DNA from: Trichopria drosophilae
Taxonomy: Eukaryota > Arthropoda > Insecta > Hymenoptera > Diapriidae
DNA: 64,000 bases
Assembly: GCA_030407085.1 (NCBI GenBank)
Contig: CM059586.1
Location: 107,769,501 to 107,833,500 of the forward strand
Direction of reading: 5' to 3'
Positions within the stretch are counted from its first letter, which is position 1, and each line of letters starts with the position of its first letter. Below the pieces are notes generated by a model. It had not been told where the DNA came from. It worked only from the letters and a program-made list of their open reading frames with translations, and searched no databases. Shown one piece after another: positions 1 to 10,015 of the stretch. The translations under genes and the position numbers were made by a program.

Positions 1-1462
1 CTCAAACGCTCCTATTCATTTAAAGCTTCCTCACTCATACCTCCTCTCCATAAATAATTCCCCCTCTCAACACTCTCTCTTGTCCATTCACTCCTATTAT
101 TCTCTCTTTCATCCTTCCTTTTCTCCAAAATGCATTTCATACCCAACTCCCTTCCTTTCTCCAGTTTTTCCTCAAACTTTCCTGCCCTCCATCCCATTTC
201 CACCCTCAATTTATTTCTTTTCAACTCTTCTCTCACTATATACCCCGGTGTTACTCTTTCCAGCCCTAAAATCCACTTGAGGTATTTTTCTTCCACCTCC
301 TTCCATTCTTTGTATCCCCATTTCTCCACTCCATAAAATAAAATCCCTTTCACTATACTGTCAAACAATTTTAACCTCCATCTTACATCCCCTTTAAATT
401 TCCTTTCTCCGTAGCTCCATACCCATCCCATTGCCACTCTACCTTTTCTCACCCTTTCTCTCACCTGTTCTTTTCCCCCTCCATGCCTAGTTACCACATA
501 CCCTAAATATTTGTATTCCTTCACTTCCTCTATTCTTTCTCTTCCCCACCACCAAAATCTTTCCTTCTCCCTCCCTCCCTTATTTTTAAAAACCATCACT
601 TTTGATTTCACCACACTCAATTCGAGCTTTTTTCCTTCCATATATCTTTTTACTCCCCTTATCATGTCTCTTAATCCTTCCTCTCTCTCTGCCAGCAACA
701 CAATATCATCCGCATATTCTATTGACCTTATCCGATCATTTCCTACCCTAATTCCTCCCCTTCCTTTCTTCAGCTCCTCTTCAATATCCGTCAAATATAT
801 GTTAAACAGGGTCGGACTCATCGGGCAGACTTGTCTTACCCCCTTCTCTACCCAGAATTCCCTTGATATTTTATTTCCTACCTTCACAACACATCTCGTC
901 TCTACGTATACCTCCCTAACTCTATCTATTAACCTCTCTCTTATCCCTCTCTTCCTCATCATACCCCACAACAACTCTCTATCCACTCTATCAAAAGCTG
1001 CCTTTAGATCCATGAAAAATGCCCACACTTTCTTTTTTTCTTTCAACCTCCTTCCCACTACATGCTTCAGGATCTTAACATTTTCCACGGTCCCTCTTCC
1101 TTTCCTAACTCCAGCACCCTCCCTTCTCATCCAGCTCTTTTATCAACCTTTTGTTCAAGATGTTCGCATATATTTTATACCCCGTACTTGTCATCATTAC
1201 CCCTCTATAGTTTCCTGGCTCTTTTCTCTCTCCTCTCTTCCAAATCGGTACCACCGCTCCCTCTCTCCAGAAAACCTTCCCCTTCCCATACCCTTTTCAA
1301 CATCTCCCCTAATCTTTTCCCAACCCTTTCACCGCCCTCCTTCCATGCCTCATTTCTAATGCCATCCAGTCCAGCTGCTTTGCCCTTTTTTAATCTTTTT
1401 ATTTCATTTTCTACCTCTTCCATTTTTATCTCATCTCCTACCCTATTTAAATAATATTTGTG
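1..1462 (-). mobile_element. 3' part of a non-LTR retrotransposon (LINE), hymenopteran-type, degenerate
   Basis: The minus strand encodes most of a reverse transcriptase in two or three broken reading frames. The first visible piece (about 1462-1205) carries the N-terminal RT block KGKAAGLDGIRNEAW. The next frame contains EPGNYRGVMM and GYKIYANILNKRL. The longest piece (1130-12) carries palm motif A (FFMDLKAAFDRVD), motif B (RQVCPMSP, where active copies usually read RQGCPLSP) and motif C (YADDIVLLA), followed by the thumb and a C-terminal TPGYIVREEL block. The stop codon is at 12-14 and the element seems to continue left of the window. The protein resembles LINE families I know from ant, bee and wasp genomes; that family match is from memory. 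Frameshifts near 1131-1205 make it non-functional. The 5' continuation is the fragment at about 2973-3120, separated by the Penelope-like insertion. Confidence 0.9.
12..1462 (-). pseudogene. broken LINE reverse transcriptase ORF
   Basis: This is the coding relic inside the LINE. The 372-codon open stretch 12-1130 covers the RT palm from just before motif A to the protein C terminus. The upstream part lies in other frames between 1131 and 1462, ending in stops (for example after KGGCWS near 1125). The catalytic aspartates are present: the D of FFMDLKAAFD and the two of YADD. The changed motif B and the frame breaks argue against activity. There is no endonuclease domain in view, because the 5' half is absent or outside the surviving fragments. 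Confidence 0.85.
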
Positions 1463-2972
1463 AATTCTCGGTGAGAAACGGTCACTATACAATTAAGTGA
1501 AAAATATACATTTTAATAATAAATAATTCGACGTTTCGGCCCTGTAGTGGATGCCATCTATAGAAATAAAATGTTTTTAAATTAAATAAAAAATTATATA
1601 GTAAATGGGGAATTCATTTTAAGAATGTCTCAAGATGTTAGAGTTTCTCAAACTCCACCCATCCAAGTTTGCAGAGTTTTGCAAAAAAATGAATTCATAT
1701 CCAGAAAAAACAAACTCAAACATTCTTTATAGGTCTTTTGAAAGACAATAATTAAAACGGGAAATTAATTCACCTATATTAAAATGTATGCACTATGTAT
1801 AGCATAAACAAATTAATTGGTAAACAATGAATTATAAATTTCAGGTAAATTAGACTTTTCAAAGCGTATATTAACAGTTTTATTTTCAAATTTTTTAATA
1901 AAAAAGTTCTCAATTTCTTTTCTTTTATTACTATTATTTTCGATGGCTAAAATTTTTGGATTTTTGTAATCAAAATTATGTCCAGTTTTAATACGGTGAA
2001 GAGTTAAACCCGTATATTGTTTTTCATCACCCAAAATATTTTTTTCATGTTCTTTAATGCGAGTTTCAAGTCTTCTTTCTGTTTGTCCTATGTAGATTTT
2101 GTCACAGAAAGAACAAGATATTTGGTAAACAACGTTGCATTTTTTAAAGTTGGAAGTGCATCTTTATACGACTTTATGCCCCCAATATTTTTATATATCG
2201 GTTTAGATACTAGTCTAATATTTTCTTTTTTTAACCGTTGCTGTATTCTTTCTGTGACGCCTTTAACATAAGGAATTGAAGTCTTGAGTATCGGCTTTTC
2301 CTGAGTAGATTTCTTTTCAGAGGAATTATAAAATTCGTGTATTTTTTTATAAATACAAAATTACATTTGGATACCCATTTTCCATTAAATTCTTTCTTAC
2401 AATGTTCAAATTCTTTTCCCTAAATCTTATTTCCGAGAGTTTAACAGCTCGATCAATTAGTCCTAGTATTACACTAATTTTATATTGATAAGGGTGATTA
2501 TAGGTAAAATGTAGGTAACGACCTGACCAAGTAACTTTATGAGACCAGTCAGTATCGATAAATCCATTCTTTTTTCTAATAACCAATATATCTAAAAATG
2601 TTATTTTATTATTTAATTCAATTTCTTTTGTAAATGAGATTCTATTCATAAAACCTTTAATTTTAGATAAACTATTAAAATTGTTCAAGATCTCTTCCTC
2701 TTTATTTTCAGGAAATGCTAAAAGTATGTCATCCACATAACGAACGTAAAAAGGAATATTAAAATGTAGTTTTTTAATAAGAATTCCTTCAATTAATTCC
2801 ATGACCATATTACAAGCTACTGGTGACAATGGGGACCCCATTGGTACACCGTAAACTTGTTTGTAATATTGCCCATGAAATGCAAACATGGTATTATTCA
2901 AAACCAATCTTGAACCATTTTTAAATTCCGTTATGGGTAAATTAGTGAAATGTTTTAATTCATGCCATTTTT
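1456..2972 (-). mobile_element. 5'-truncated Penelope-like element (PLE) inserted in the LINE
   Basis: Reading on the minus strand, the element starts inside the RT domain (KKWHELKHFTNLP, about 2972). It continues through a GIY-YIG endonuclease ending at 1813 and finishes in a 3' untranslated tail down to about 1456. The RT plus GIY-YIG pairing is diagnostic of PLEs. The tail contains the GCCGAAACGT motif (near 1530-1540 on the plus strand as its complement) and an ACCGAGAA motif near 1470; both recur in the relic at 17990-18140, which confirms a family terminus. LINE-coding sequence lies on both sides (MEKWEKHFIETLGGVEE to the right, NRVGDEIKMEEVE to the left), so the PLE inserted into the LINE after it was resident. 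Exact junctions are uncertain by about 15 bases. Confidence 0.87.
1813..2972 (-). pseudogene. PLE polyprotein relic: reverse transcriptase and GIY-YIG endonuclease
   Basis: The RT part (2972-2347) shows VYGVPMGSPLSP, the catalytic YVDDIL and the downstream FLDILVIRKKNGF block typical of PLE reverse transcriptases. It terminates after NGYPNVILYL. The linker (KPILKTSIPYVKGVTERI and so on, about 2310-2130) is in another frame. After a further one-base shift in an A-run near 2137-2142 the GIY-YIG domain begins: VVYQISCSFCDKIYIGQTE, followed by RRLETRIKEHEKN and LTLHRIKTGHNFDYKNPKIL, the last including the family His region. It ends at 1813. At least two frameshifts and the missing N terminus make this a dead copy. 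The family normally makes a protein for target-primed or telomere-associated retrotransposition. Confidence 0.85.
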
Positions 2973-3120
2973 TATCTACTTCCCTTCTTTTGCTCCCCTC
3001 TGCTTTCATTTCTTCCACTCCCCCTAGCGTTTCAATGAAATGCTTTTCCCATTTCTCCATTTTGTTAACTTCTTCCCCTCGTGAGTTCCCCCACCATTCG
3101 CCATTTGAAAGTGTTCAAAA
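2973..3120 (-). mobile_element. 5' continuation of the interrupted LINE
   Basis: On the minus strand this short piece reads SNGEWWGNSRGEEVNK followed by MEKWEKHFIETLGGVEE. That is the block that normally lies just upstream of the RT start (EVENEIKRLKKGKAAG) in this LINE family. It is therefore the other half of the copy at 1-1462, split by the PLE. The fragment fades out around 3120 next to a DNA-transposon relic. Confidence 0.7.
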
Positions 3121-3159
3121 GAGTGCGGACTGTTGTTTGCGCTTGCGCATAAAAGCGAA

Positions 3160-3295
3160 GAAGGACCACTATATCTCCTCTCTCTGTTTTTATTCTCTCA
3201 TACTGCCAGTAGTGGGGATGAGGAGAAGCGGTAAAATAAGGGAAGAAGCCGCCATCTTCCTTGACTCGAAAAGTTAAAATAAGGGGAGGGCCACT
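3160..3295 (-). mobile_element. relic related to the TA-flanked MITE at 20601-20799
   Basis: Read on the minus strand, this piece aligns with the left half of the element at 20601. It has a CCCTTATTTTA terminal-like block, then TTCGAGTCAAGGAA, then ATGGCGGC, a second CCCTTATTTTA block, and TTCTCCTCATC followed by a GAGAGA stretch. The far terminus is not recognisable, so it is a truncated or diverged copy. It overlaps no exon and lies in what should be an intron of RFC1. Confidence 0.6.
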
Positions 3296-3442
3296 AAATC
3301 TTTGGACTCTCTCCCTCTTTCGTTTCCCCTTCCTCTATATTATATCTACTCCACCCTTCTTCTACCCCTATTCTCGCAAAAAAATCCCCCATTATTTAAG
3401 TAATAAATATAGAATAAAAATAATTTTAATTGCGATTATTAC

Positions 3443-6400
3443 CTCGGTGCAACAGGTACGACAGATAAGTAATTTTCATGAACGAAAAGTGGTGCGATGC
3501 TGTAATCGTGGAAAAACAAATCACTTTTATCGTGTATCGTCATGTTTTTATGCTCGTCCGAACTGAAGACTTTCCGAAGAACATCCCACGGTCCCAACTT
3601 CAAATCTTTGTTAGCTTTGGTGTCATTTTCCTTCTTTTCCACTGAGGTACTAGTCGACAACAATGCCAAGTGATTTATCACTTGTCGAATGTCTTGATTC
3701 GTCGATTCTATCAACCGAGTTAGTTCTTCCGGATTTATTTTGATGTTTTCTTTGTAACATAACGACATCATTGCTCCCTGTAAATTTCCAACGAATTAAC
3801 TATCGACACATTCACTAAATACAAGAATTACCTTAATTTGTTCGATTCTTGGCTTTTGATAACGGAGATTATACACGTAATTGGATAAAGTTCTCATCTT
3901 TGGATTGTTTCTGTCGTTGCAAATGCAAACTATTGGCACTTCGGTAGATTTAATTAATGCTACCAACTCTTGCAAACCACCGCGGTCTTCGTTACCTGCC
4001 ATCCCGTCAACTTCGTCCATCAACAGAACATGATTCTTTGCTTTCTTTTCTTTCTCCGATGCTAAAATTACAATTAATGTAAAAAACTGCTAAAATAAAA
4101 ATAAAAACAAGTATATTTACTTGTATAATACGACGTCATGGTATTATTCTTTAAAATAGTCGAAACTTCTTCGTGCAGGAGTCTTTTGCTTCGGGTATCA
4201 GATGCATTAAACTCCAAAAGATCGAAGCCGAGCTCTTTACAGACGACCTGGACCGTTGTCGTCTTGCCAACTCCTGGCGGACCTGACAGTAACGCAGCTT
4301 TGAAGAAGGCTCCGTTATCGTCTTTCACCCAGGGTTCTGCGGTTGAAAACATTTTAAAAGATAACAATTTAAACGATTTAAAAAATAAAAACAATTTTAA
4401 AAGAAATGTTACTTGGTTTCGACTGTTTGGATGATGAATTTTGATTTTTGTGCCAGTTACTTAACCAGCTGTAAAGTTTCTTTGCGTTACTTTGGTCTCC
4501 GCCTTGGCCGATAATAGCTTTCATTGTTTGCGGTCTGTATTTTTCATTCAATGCTACCGTTGGTACTGAAGGCTGTAAATATAAACAATATCACATCTGT
4601 TTTATGTCATTTTAAACTTTTTCTTACCTCCGATTGGTTCCTCTTTGGTTCTACAAAACTGGAAGTTAAAGTCGATGTAACTTTCTTCGGTACGTCCTTT
4701 TCTACCTTTGGTTTATCTTCGATCTTTGGTTCCGTTTTAACGATTTCGATCGGTTTCTCTTCGGTTTTCTTAACCTCTTTCTCTTCGGTTTTCTTAACCT
4801 CTTTGTGTGTGCTCACTTCTTTATCTTCTATCGAGGAAGTTGACGAAAGTTTTTCTCTTTCTTTATCTTTCTTCGAGTGAGAATGAACTACGCTACTAGC
4901 TTTGCCAGCTGGTTTACTGCGTATCATTTCCAATAACTCGTTTTCGCTAATCATTTTGACACCTAGATTCGTACCCTGCAATTAAACAAGTAGTTTTCGA
5001 GATTTTATTTTCATCAATTTAATTAAATTTCGTTAACTTTACTAAAGTTAAATAATCCGACCAATTTTGAAAATATCGTCCGCCATATTGGAACCGTCAT
5101 TTTGAATTTTTGAATTCGGACTTCAGGTTCGTGTTCAGCGACCTCAAAAACCCTCGAGTAGTAATTTTCAAAATAATACGACCAATTTTGAAAATATTGT
5201 CCGCCATTTTGAATTTTTGAAATCGGACTTCAGGTTCGTATTCAGCGACCTCAAAAACCCCCGAGTAGTCATTTTCAAAATAATCCGACCAATTTTGAAA
5301 ATATCGTCCGCCATATTGGATCCGCCATTTTGAATTTTTGAAATCGGACTTCAGGTTCGTATTCAGCGACTTCAAAAACCCCCGAGTAGTCATTTTCAAA
5401 ATAATCCGACCAATTTTGAAAATATTGTCCGCCATTTTGAATTTTTGAAATCTGACATCAGGTTCGTATTCAGCGACCTCAAAAAACCCCGAATAGTAAT
5501 TTTCAAAATAATCCGACCAATTTCGAAAATATCGTCCGCCATATTGGATCCGCCATTTTGAATTTTTGAAATCTGACTTCAGATTCGTTATCAGCGACCC
5601 CAGAAACCCCCGAATAATCAGTTTTACAACATTCCGAACAATTTTATAAATATCGTCGGCCATATTGGATCCGCCATTTTGAATTTTTGAAATCGGACTT
5701 CAGGTTCGTATTCAGCGACCTCAAAAACCCCCGAGTAGTCATTTTCAAAATAATCCGACCAATTTTGAAAATATCGTCCGCCATATTGGATCCGCCATTT
5801 TGAATTTTTGAAATCGGACTTCAGGTTCGTATTCAGCGACTTCAAAAACCCCCGAGTAGTCATTTTCAAAATAATCCGACCAATTTTGAAAATATTGTCC
5901 GCCATTTTGAAATTTTGAAATCTGACATCAGGTTCGTATTCAGCGACCTCAAAAACCCCCGAATAGTAATTTTCAAAATAATCCGACCAATTTCGAAAAT
6001 ATCGTCCGCCATATTGGATCCGCCATTTTGAATGTTTGAAATCGGACTTCTGGATCCGCCATTTTGAATTTTTGAAATCTGACTTCAGATTCGTTATCAG
6101 CGACCCCAGAAACCCCCGAATAATCAGTTTCACAACATTCCGAACAATTTTATAAATATCGTCCGCCATTTTGAATTTTTGAAATCTGCCCTAAGATTCG
6201 TTATGAGCGACCCGAGAAATATTTAGATACTCAACGCCATACAAATAGAAAATTGAAAAAAATAAGGATACATAGATTATTAATATTTGTCGAGAAAAAA
6301 TTCTTCTGCCAACATTTTTGAGCCGCCATCTTTAAATTTTGAAAAGTACGTATCGCCATTTTGAAGCTTAGATATTGTGGACGCGATATTTTCAGGTGAA

Positions 6401-8745
6401 ACTCTGGTAACCTGCTATATGAAAAACAATTCATTTCTGAAAGAAAATTGTCAAAAATTTCGATTTTTCTTTTAAAAAAATGGCTGTAACTTTTTGAATA
6501 TTCGTTTTTTTGGGATTTCGATTGCAGGCTCTGAAAGAGCGCGGTCAAATACATAAGAAATGGTTCCTGAAGGATTTTTTACCTTCTTAATGGCCGAAAA
6601 AATTAAAGTTGAAAATTAACCAAAAAAAGTGTCCGTCCCGGCGTTAAAAGGTTAATAATCAAATAAATTTTACAATTCTTAATAAATTTGCATGAAACTT
6701 CCTATACCAAGATATTTTGGGTAAAATTGAAAATGGCGGATGTAAATTTGCTAAATTTATTAAAATGTGCGGCGCACATTTTTCTTTATATGGAAAACAG
6801 CTGAAAATTGTTACTCGGGGGTTTTCGGGGTCGCCGATTACGAATCTGAAGTTAGATTTTGAAAATTTAAAATGGCGGATCCAATATGGCGGATGTAAAT
6901 TTGCTAAATTTATTAAAATGTGTGGCGCACATTTTTCTTTATACGGAAAACAGCTGAAAATTGTTACTCGGGGGTTTTCGGGGTCGCCGATTACGAATCT
7001 GAAGTTAGATTTTGAAAATTCAAAATGGCGGATCCAAGATGGCCGACTGAAATGCGAAAAATTACCCAAACTTTATGAAACTGGGTTTTCAGGGGTTTTC
7101 GGGGTCGCTGATTATAAATCTGAAATCAGATTTTGAAAATTCAAAATGTCGGTTCCAAGATGGCCGACATAAATGTAAAAAATTTACTTGATTTTGATAA
7201 AAGTTGGTACTCGGCAATTTTTTGGGTCGCTGATTACGAATTTCAAGTCAGATTTTGAAAATTCAAAATGGCGGATCCAAGATGGCCGACATAAATGTGA
7301 AATATTACTTGATTCTTTAAATGATTAATTAAATGTTAAATGATATATTTTAGGAAAAAATGGAACCCGTGTTTCACCGTTTTTCGATAACTTAAGAAGC
7401 TGTACCACTTCTGGCACTTTTTTTTTCAAAAAGTACATAACCTAATTACATTTCGTAAAAAGTAAATCTAATGAGTAGTTTTTGGAAGATATTCGCACAA
7501 ATTTTTGCAAAAATCCCAAACAAGAGAGCGTAGACAATATAACAATAATATATATAGATATATTTAATAAAAACATAAAAATACCTTAGAAATTTTAGAC
7601 GGCCCTGCGTCTTCGCCAACGACCATGTAGTTTAATTTTTTCGAAACAGAGTGTAAGATACGACCACCATATTTCGTTATTAATTCTTCGCACTCTTCTC
7701 GTTCCAGCGATTCTAGAACACCAGTCACCAAAAAACTTATTCCAGCTAAACAGTATTCTGCTCCTTCAGGAATTTCTTTACAGCCAGGATTCCGAGCTCC
7801 GCCACGGTGTAAATATTGTTGATACAGCGCAGCATTGTGCTTTTTCTTTTCGATAATTTCTTCAAATACGTCTGTTTCCTTTTCTTTTTTTTCTTTCGGT
7901 TTCTTCTCTATTTCGACGTTGAAGGAACTTTTCTTGGTATTTAATTTACTGAAATTTAACTTTTTAGATTCTTTAACCTCTTCGGAATGAGTTTCGATTG
8001 ACTTTTTCGGAGAAGAATCTTTCGATTTCTTTTTAGGTGATTTCGGAGAACCTTTGGACTGTTTAGAATCGCTTTCAGATTTCGAATCGCTAGATTTATT
8101 TAAATGCGCAGAATATTCTTCTTCAATTTGCGACATGTCTAGTTGGCTTAAAGTATCTTCGAAGTCGTCATCCGAATGAAATTCTGCTTCCTGTATTTAT
8201 AAAAGTTGAATTTCTGTTTATAAAATACTTTGCTGATATATTTACCTTTTTAAGTACTTCTTTAGTTCCTTTTTTAGATTTCTTTTTCTCTGGTTTTTGA
8301 ACCTTTTCGGATTTTTTCACTTTTGGAGCTGCTTCTCGTTTAACAGGACGCGACGCAAACATTTCTTTCGACGAAACTTGTTTAAGTTCTGGACTCTTTT
8401 CTTTTTTCGGAGACTTCTTCGACTTGACGGAAGTTTCTTCTTCGGAGTCTGAAAGAGCATGCTTTCTTTTCTTTTTGCTTTCAACAACCTACAAAAGGTA
8501 CAAAGTTACAAATAAGAAATATAGATTGAAAATTCAATACCTTTGTTCTCTTTTCCGCATTGATACGCTCATCTTCATCGTCATCGGATGAAACCAACGG
8601 CCTCTTTTTCGTAGGTTTTGTGGTGCTTCCTTTCGATGCTCCAGAAGTGAAGTATGACCTAATATCCTGGAACCGTTTTTACCAAATATTATAAAGAATA
8701 AATACGTATGATGGTTATGTAAAGTTAAGTACGTACCCTCGGCAT
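3443..8745 (-). CDS. RFC1: Replication factor C subunit 1 (RFC large subunit), nine exons, C terminus beyond window
   Basis: RFC1 is the large ATPase subunit of the clamp loader that places PCNA on primed DNA in the nucleus. Exons on the minus strand: 8737-8745, 8541-8666, 8246-8488, 7585-8190, 4628-4975, 4413-4572, 4121-4336, 3832-4061 and 3443-3777. All introns are GT-AG and all phases join, giving about 757 residues. The start MPRDIRSYFTSG matches the family N terminus (DIR-FF, PCNA-box-like). Lys- and Ser-rich low-complexity sequence follows. The BRCT domain (AEYCLAGISFLVTGVLESL, YGGR, VSKKLNYMVVG) lies in 7585-8190 and runs into 4628-4975. Then come NEKYRPQTMKAIIGQ, Walker A GPPGVGKTTT, FNASDTRSK, Walker B LLMDEVDGMAGNEDRGG, and KSDLFFHDYSIAPLFV. 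The last donor (GTAATA, 3442) leads into a transposon-filled intron. The family C-terminal region, about 250 residues in the human protein, is not in the window. There is no sign of pseudogenisation. Confidence 0.96.
5040..6240. repeat. tandem 'CCGCCAT' repeat array with higher-order structure in an RFC1 intron
   Basis: Monomers of roughly 110-135 bases repeat about nine times. Each has a GTCCGCCAT(A)TTGGATCC-type block, a CGCCATTTTGAATTTTTGAA block, a TTCAGGTTCGTATTCAGCGA block and an AACCCCCGAGTAG block. A larger unit is visible: the segment from about 5201 to 5668 is repeated at about 5671-6170 with few differences, the second copy having an extra 36-base duplication near 6030-6065. The monomer length keeps one frame open, producing spurious long ORFs. 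The same sequence family occurs, mostly as single diverged copies, across the window. Confidence 0.92.
6241..6720. other. RFC1 intron sequence between repeat arrays
   Basis: No exon is recognisable here. Fragments of the CGCCAT repeat family occur at 6320-6365 (GAGCCGCCATC and CGCCATTTTGAA). The rest is AT-rich and ends in GGCGTTAAAAGG, a phrase close to the ends of other repeats in the window. Confidence 0.6.
6725..7310. repeat. second tandem block of the ATGGCGGATCC repeat in the same RFC1 intron
   Basis: This block has the opposite orientation to 5040-6240: here the plus strand reads AAAATGGCGGATCCAATATG. Two near-identical copies with a period of about 153 bases start at 6735 and 6888, each containing GGCGCACATTTTTC, CTCGGGGGTTTTCGGGGTCG and GATTACGAATCTGAAGT. 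Further diverged copies follow to about 7310 with AAGATGGCCGACATAAATG. It produces open frames on both strands that I do not regard as genes. Confidence 0.88.
7311..7584. other. remainder of the RFC1 intron before the BRCT exon
   Basis: AT-rich intronic sequence with a short (AT)n-like run near 7548-7562. The splice donor of the 7585-8190 exon (GTATTT in gene sense) lies at its right edge. Confidence 0.6.
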
Positions 8746-9008
8746 TTTTACAGTTGTGATGAGTCAAAAAATAATTGTGATTATCGCAGGAAATTCTTTT
8801 TTTAAATTGTGATGTAATATGATGTAACCTCAAATTAAAAAATTCGAGTCAACTTTGAAAATTCAAAATTAGATTTTGTGCTCATCAGATCAAAAAATAC
8901 ATTATTTTAACGCGCAAATGTGATTATTTTAGTTTTTATATAGCGTAGAATATACACCAATTTGCGCATTACACTACTTATACTATTTTGGAGTAGTATT
9001 AAAAAACA

Positions 9009-9017
9009 TTTCCCGCC
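9009..9017. promoter_or_regulatory. E2F-like site upstream of RFC1
   Basis: TTTCCCGCC matches the E2F/DP consensus TTTSSCGC. It lies about 265 bases upstream of the RFC1 ATG. Replication genes are typical E2F targets, which makes the position meaningful; binding itself is inferred. Confidence 0.5.
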
Positions 9018-9026
9018 ATTGTCGTC

Positions 9027-9044
9027 CACTGCAAGAGGGCGACA
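9027..9044 (+). promoter_or_regulatory. CTCF-like motif near the RFC1 promoter
   Basis: CACTGCAAGAGGGCGACA fits much of the CTCF core (YAGRKGGCRS, here AAGAGGGCGA). A single motif match is weak evidence on its own. Confidence 0.35.
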
Positions 9045-9120
9045 TGTTGTGCTAATTTGTCCACCAATGAGAATAGTAGAATTTGAAGGGACACGACGTA
9101 TGTATAGTTATATATGGGCA

Positions 9121-9530
9121 TTTCCAGATAAACTCATTTTCTTTGTATTTGCACGAAATAAGAAGATACTTTTCATGGTGTTTTTTTTATTAAATCCGCA
9201 AAAAATCGTTAAGTATACGAAAAATTTGTATACGATTTAGTACGAAATCTATTTCTTCACTGTCCTTTCGATGACGGTGGTTTTTAAAGGCAATCTTCGA
9301 ACATAACCTAGAAAAAATTATTGCATTAAAAATTCTTCCAGATAATGTCATTTATAAAAAATTAATTTTGAGCAATTTAAAAATATTGGTGGGTTTTTCT
9401 AGTAACTAAGGTATTTGTCAACAATATTATACCACTAATATTCAAATTTCATTTGTTGTAAAAGTGTGTAAACGCTAAAAAAGTGCAATTTTTTTTTGAG
9501 AAAAAAGCGTTTTCCAGCTTATTTCAATTT
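9121..9530. other. AT-rich intergenic sequence
   Basis: No gene or clear repeat structure is recognised in this stretch. Confidence 0.5.
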
Positions 9531-9534
9531 TGAT

Positions 9535-9890
9535 TTTCATGGCATTGGAATTTTGAATTCCGTTGAATCCCTTTATTGAAGGTATTGGATGGAATTCACT
9601 GGAATAGAAAAGTTAAATTTGCAATTCCCACGAATTCCAAGGAATCCCTGAGAATATTGATGTAAACATTATAGGTTAGGTAAGGGAATTGAATGGAATT
9701 GCGCGGAATGAAAAATTACAATTTTAATTCCTGACAGTTCCAACGAGTCCATATTATTTTAGGTTAAGTTAGGGAATTCAATGGATATGCGCGGAATAGA
9801 AAGTTGCGTATCAGAATTCAACGGAATTCACATATCTCTCGCGTGAATTCCATGTAAAGGAATTGGAAAATTGCCAATTCCGAATGTTCA
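9535..9890. repeat. degenerate GGAATT-rich tandem repeat
   Basis: Units rich in GGAATTSAATGGAATT recur. A roughly 90-base repeat is visible with AGGTTAGGTAAGGGAATTGA near 9672 and AGGTTAAGTTAGGGAATTCA near 9761, each followed by a GCGCGGAAT block. The repeat is irregular and diverged. Confidence 0.65.
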
Positions 9891-10015
9891 ATAAAAGAAT
9901 AAAAGATAAAAGCCCTTAATCCCTTTTCGTTTACTGGGAAAGTAACATTTACGTAATGGTTACGTTGTTACATAAATATCACATAGCTGTTGTATAACTG
10001 TTACTTTTGTGTTTG
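9891..10015 (-). repeat. fragment beginning CCCAGCAAACAC on the minus strand
   Basis: On the minus strand the piece starts CCCAGCAAACACAAAAGTAA and shows imperfect TTACGTAAC-type palindromic blocks. It ends near CCCAGTAAACG, so the start phrase occurs twice as a direct repeat about 80 bases apart. I take it for a dispersed non-autonomous element fragment; class unknown. Confidence 0.4.

Larger units (their letters stand above)
8746..9120 (-). promoter_or_regulatory. RFC1 upstream region (probable 5' UTR and promoter)
   Basis: This is the sequence immediately 5' of the RFC1 start codon. An inverted pair of GCGCAAAT / ATTTGCGC octamers lies at 8912-8919 and 8960-8967. A perfect E2F-type motif is at 9009-9017 and a CTCF-like motif at 9027-9044. 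I cannot fix the transcription start. No other coding sequence is apparent. Confidence 0.5.

Noticed and set aside
80..1454. Plus-strand Ser/Pro/Phe-rich open frames
   Set aside because: They are antisense shadows of the purine-rich LINE reverse-transcriptase gene on the minus strand.
5097..6169. Two long minus-strand open frames (188 and 181 codons) with SDFKNSKWRIQYGGRYF-type repeats
   Set aside because: They are translations of the tandem CCGCCAT array inside an RFC1 intron. The repeat length happens to keep a frame open, and both strands of the related block at 6725-7136 give similar pseudo-proteins.
5040..7310. CRISPR-like regular array
   Set aside because: Units are contiguous, diverged monomers without unique spacers of constant length, and the setting is an intron of a eukaryotic gene.
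3443..8745. RFC1 as a pseudogene because of the repeats and transposons around it
   Set aside because: All nine exons have GT-AG borders and compatible phases, no internal stops, and intact Walker A, Walker B and BRCT core residues.
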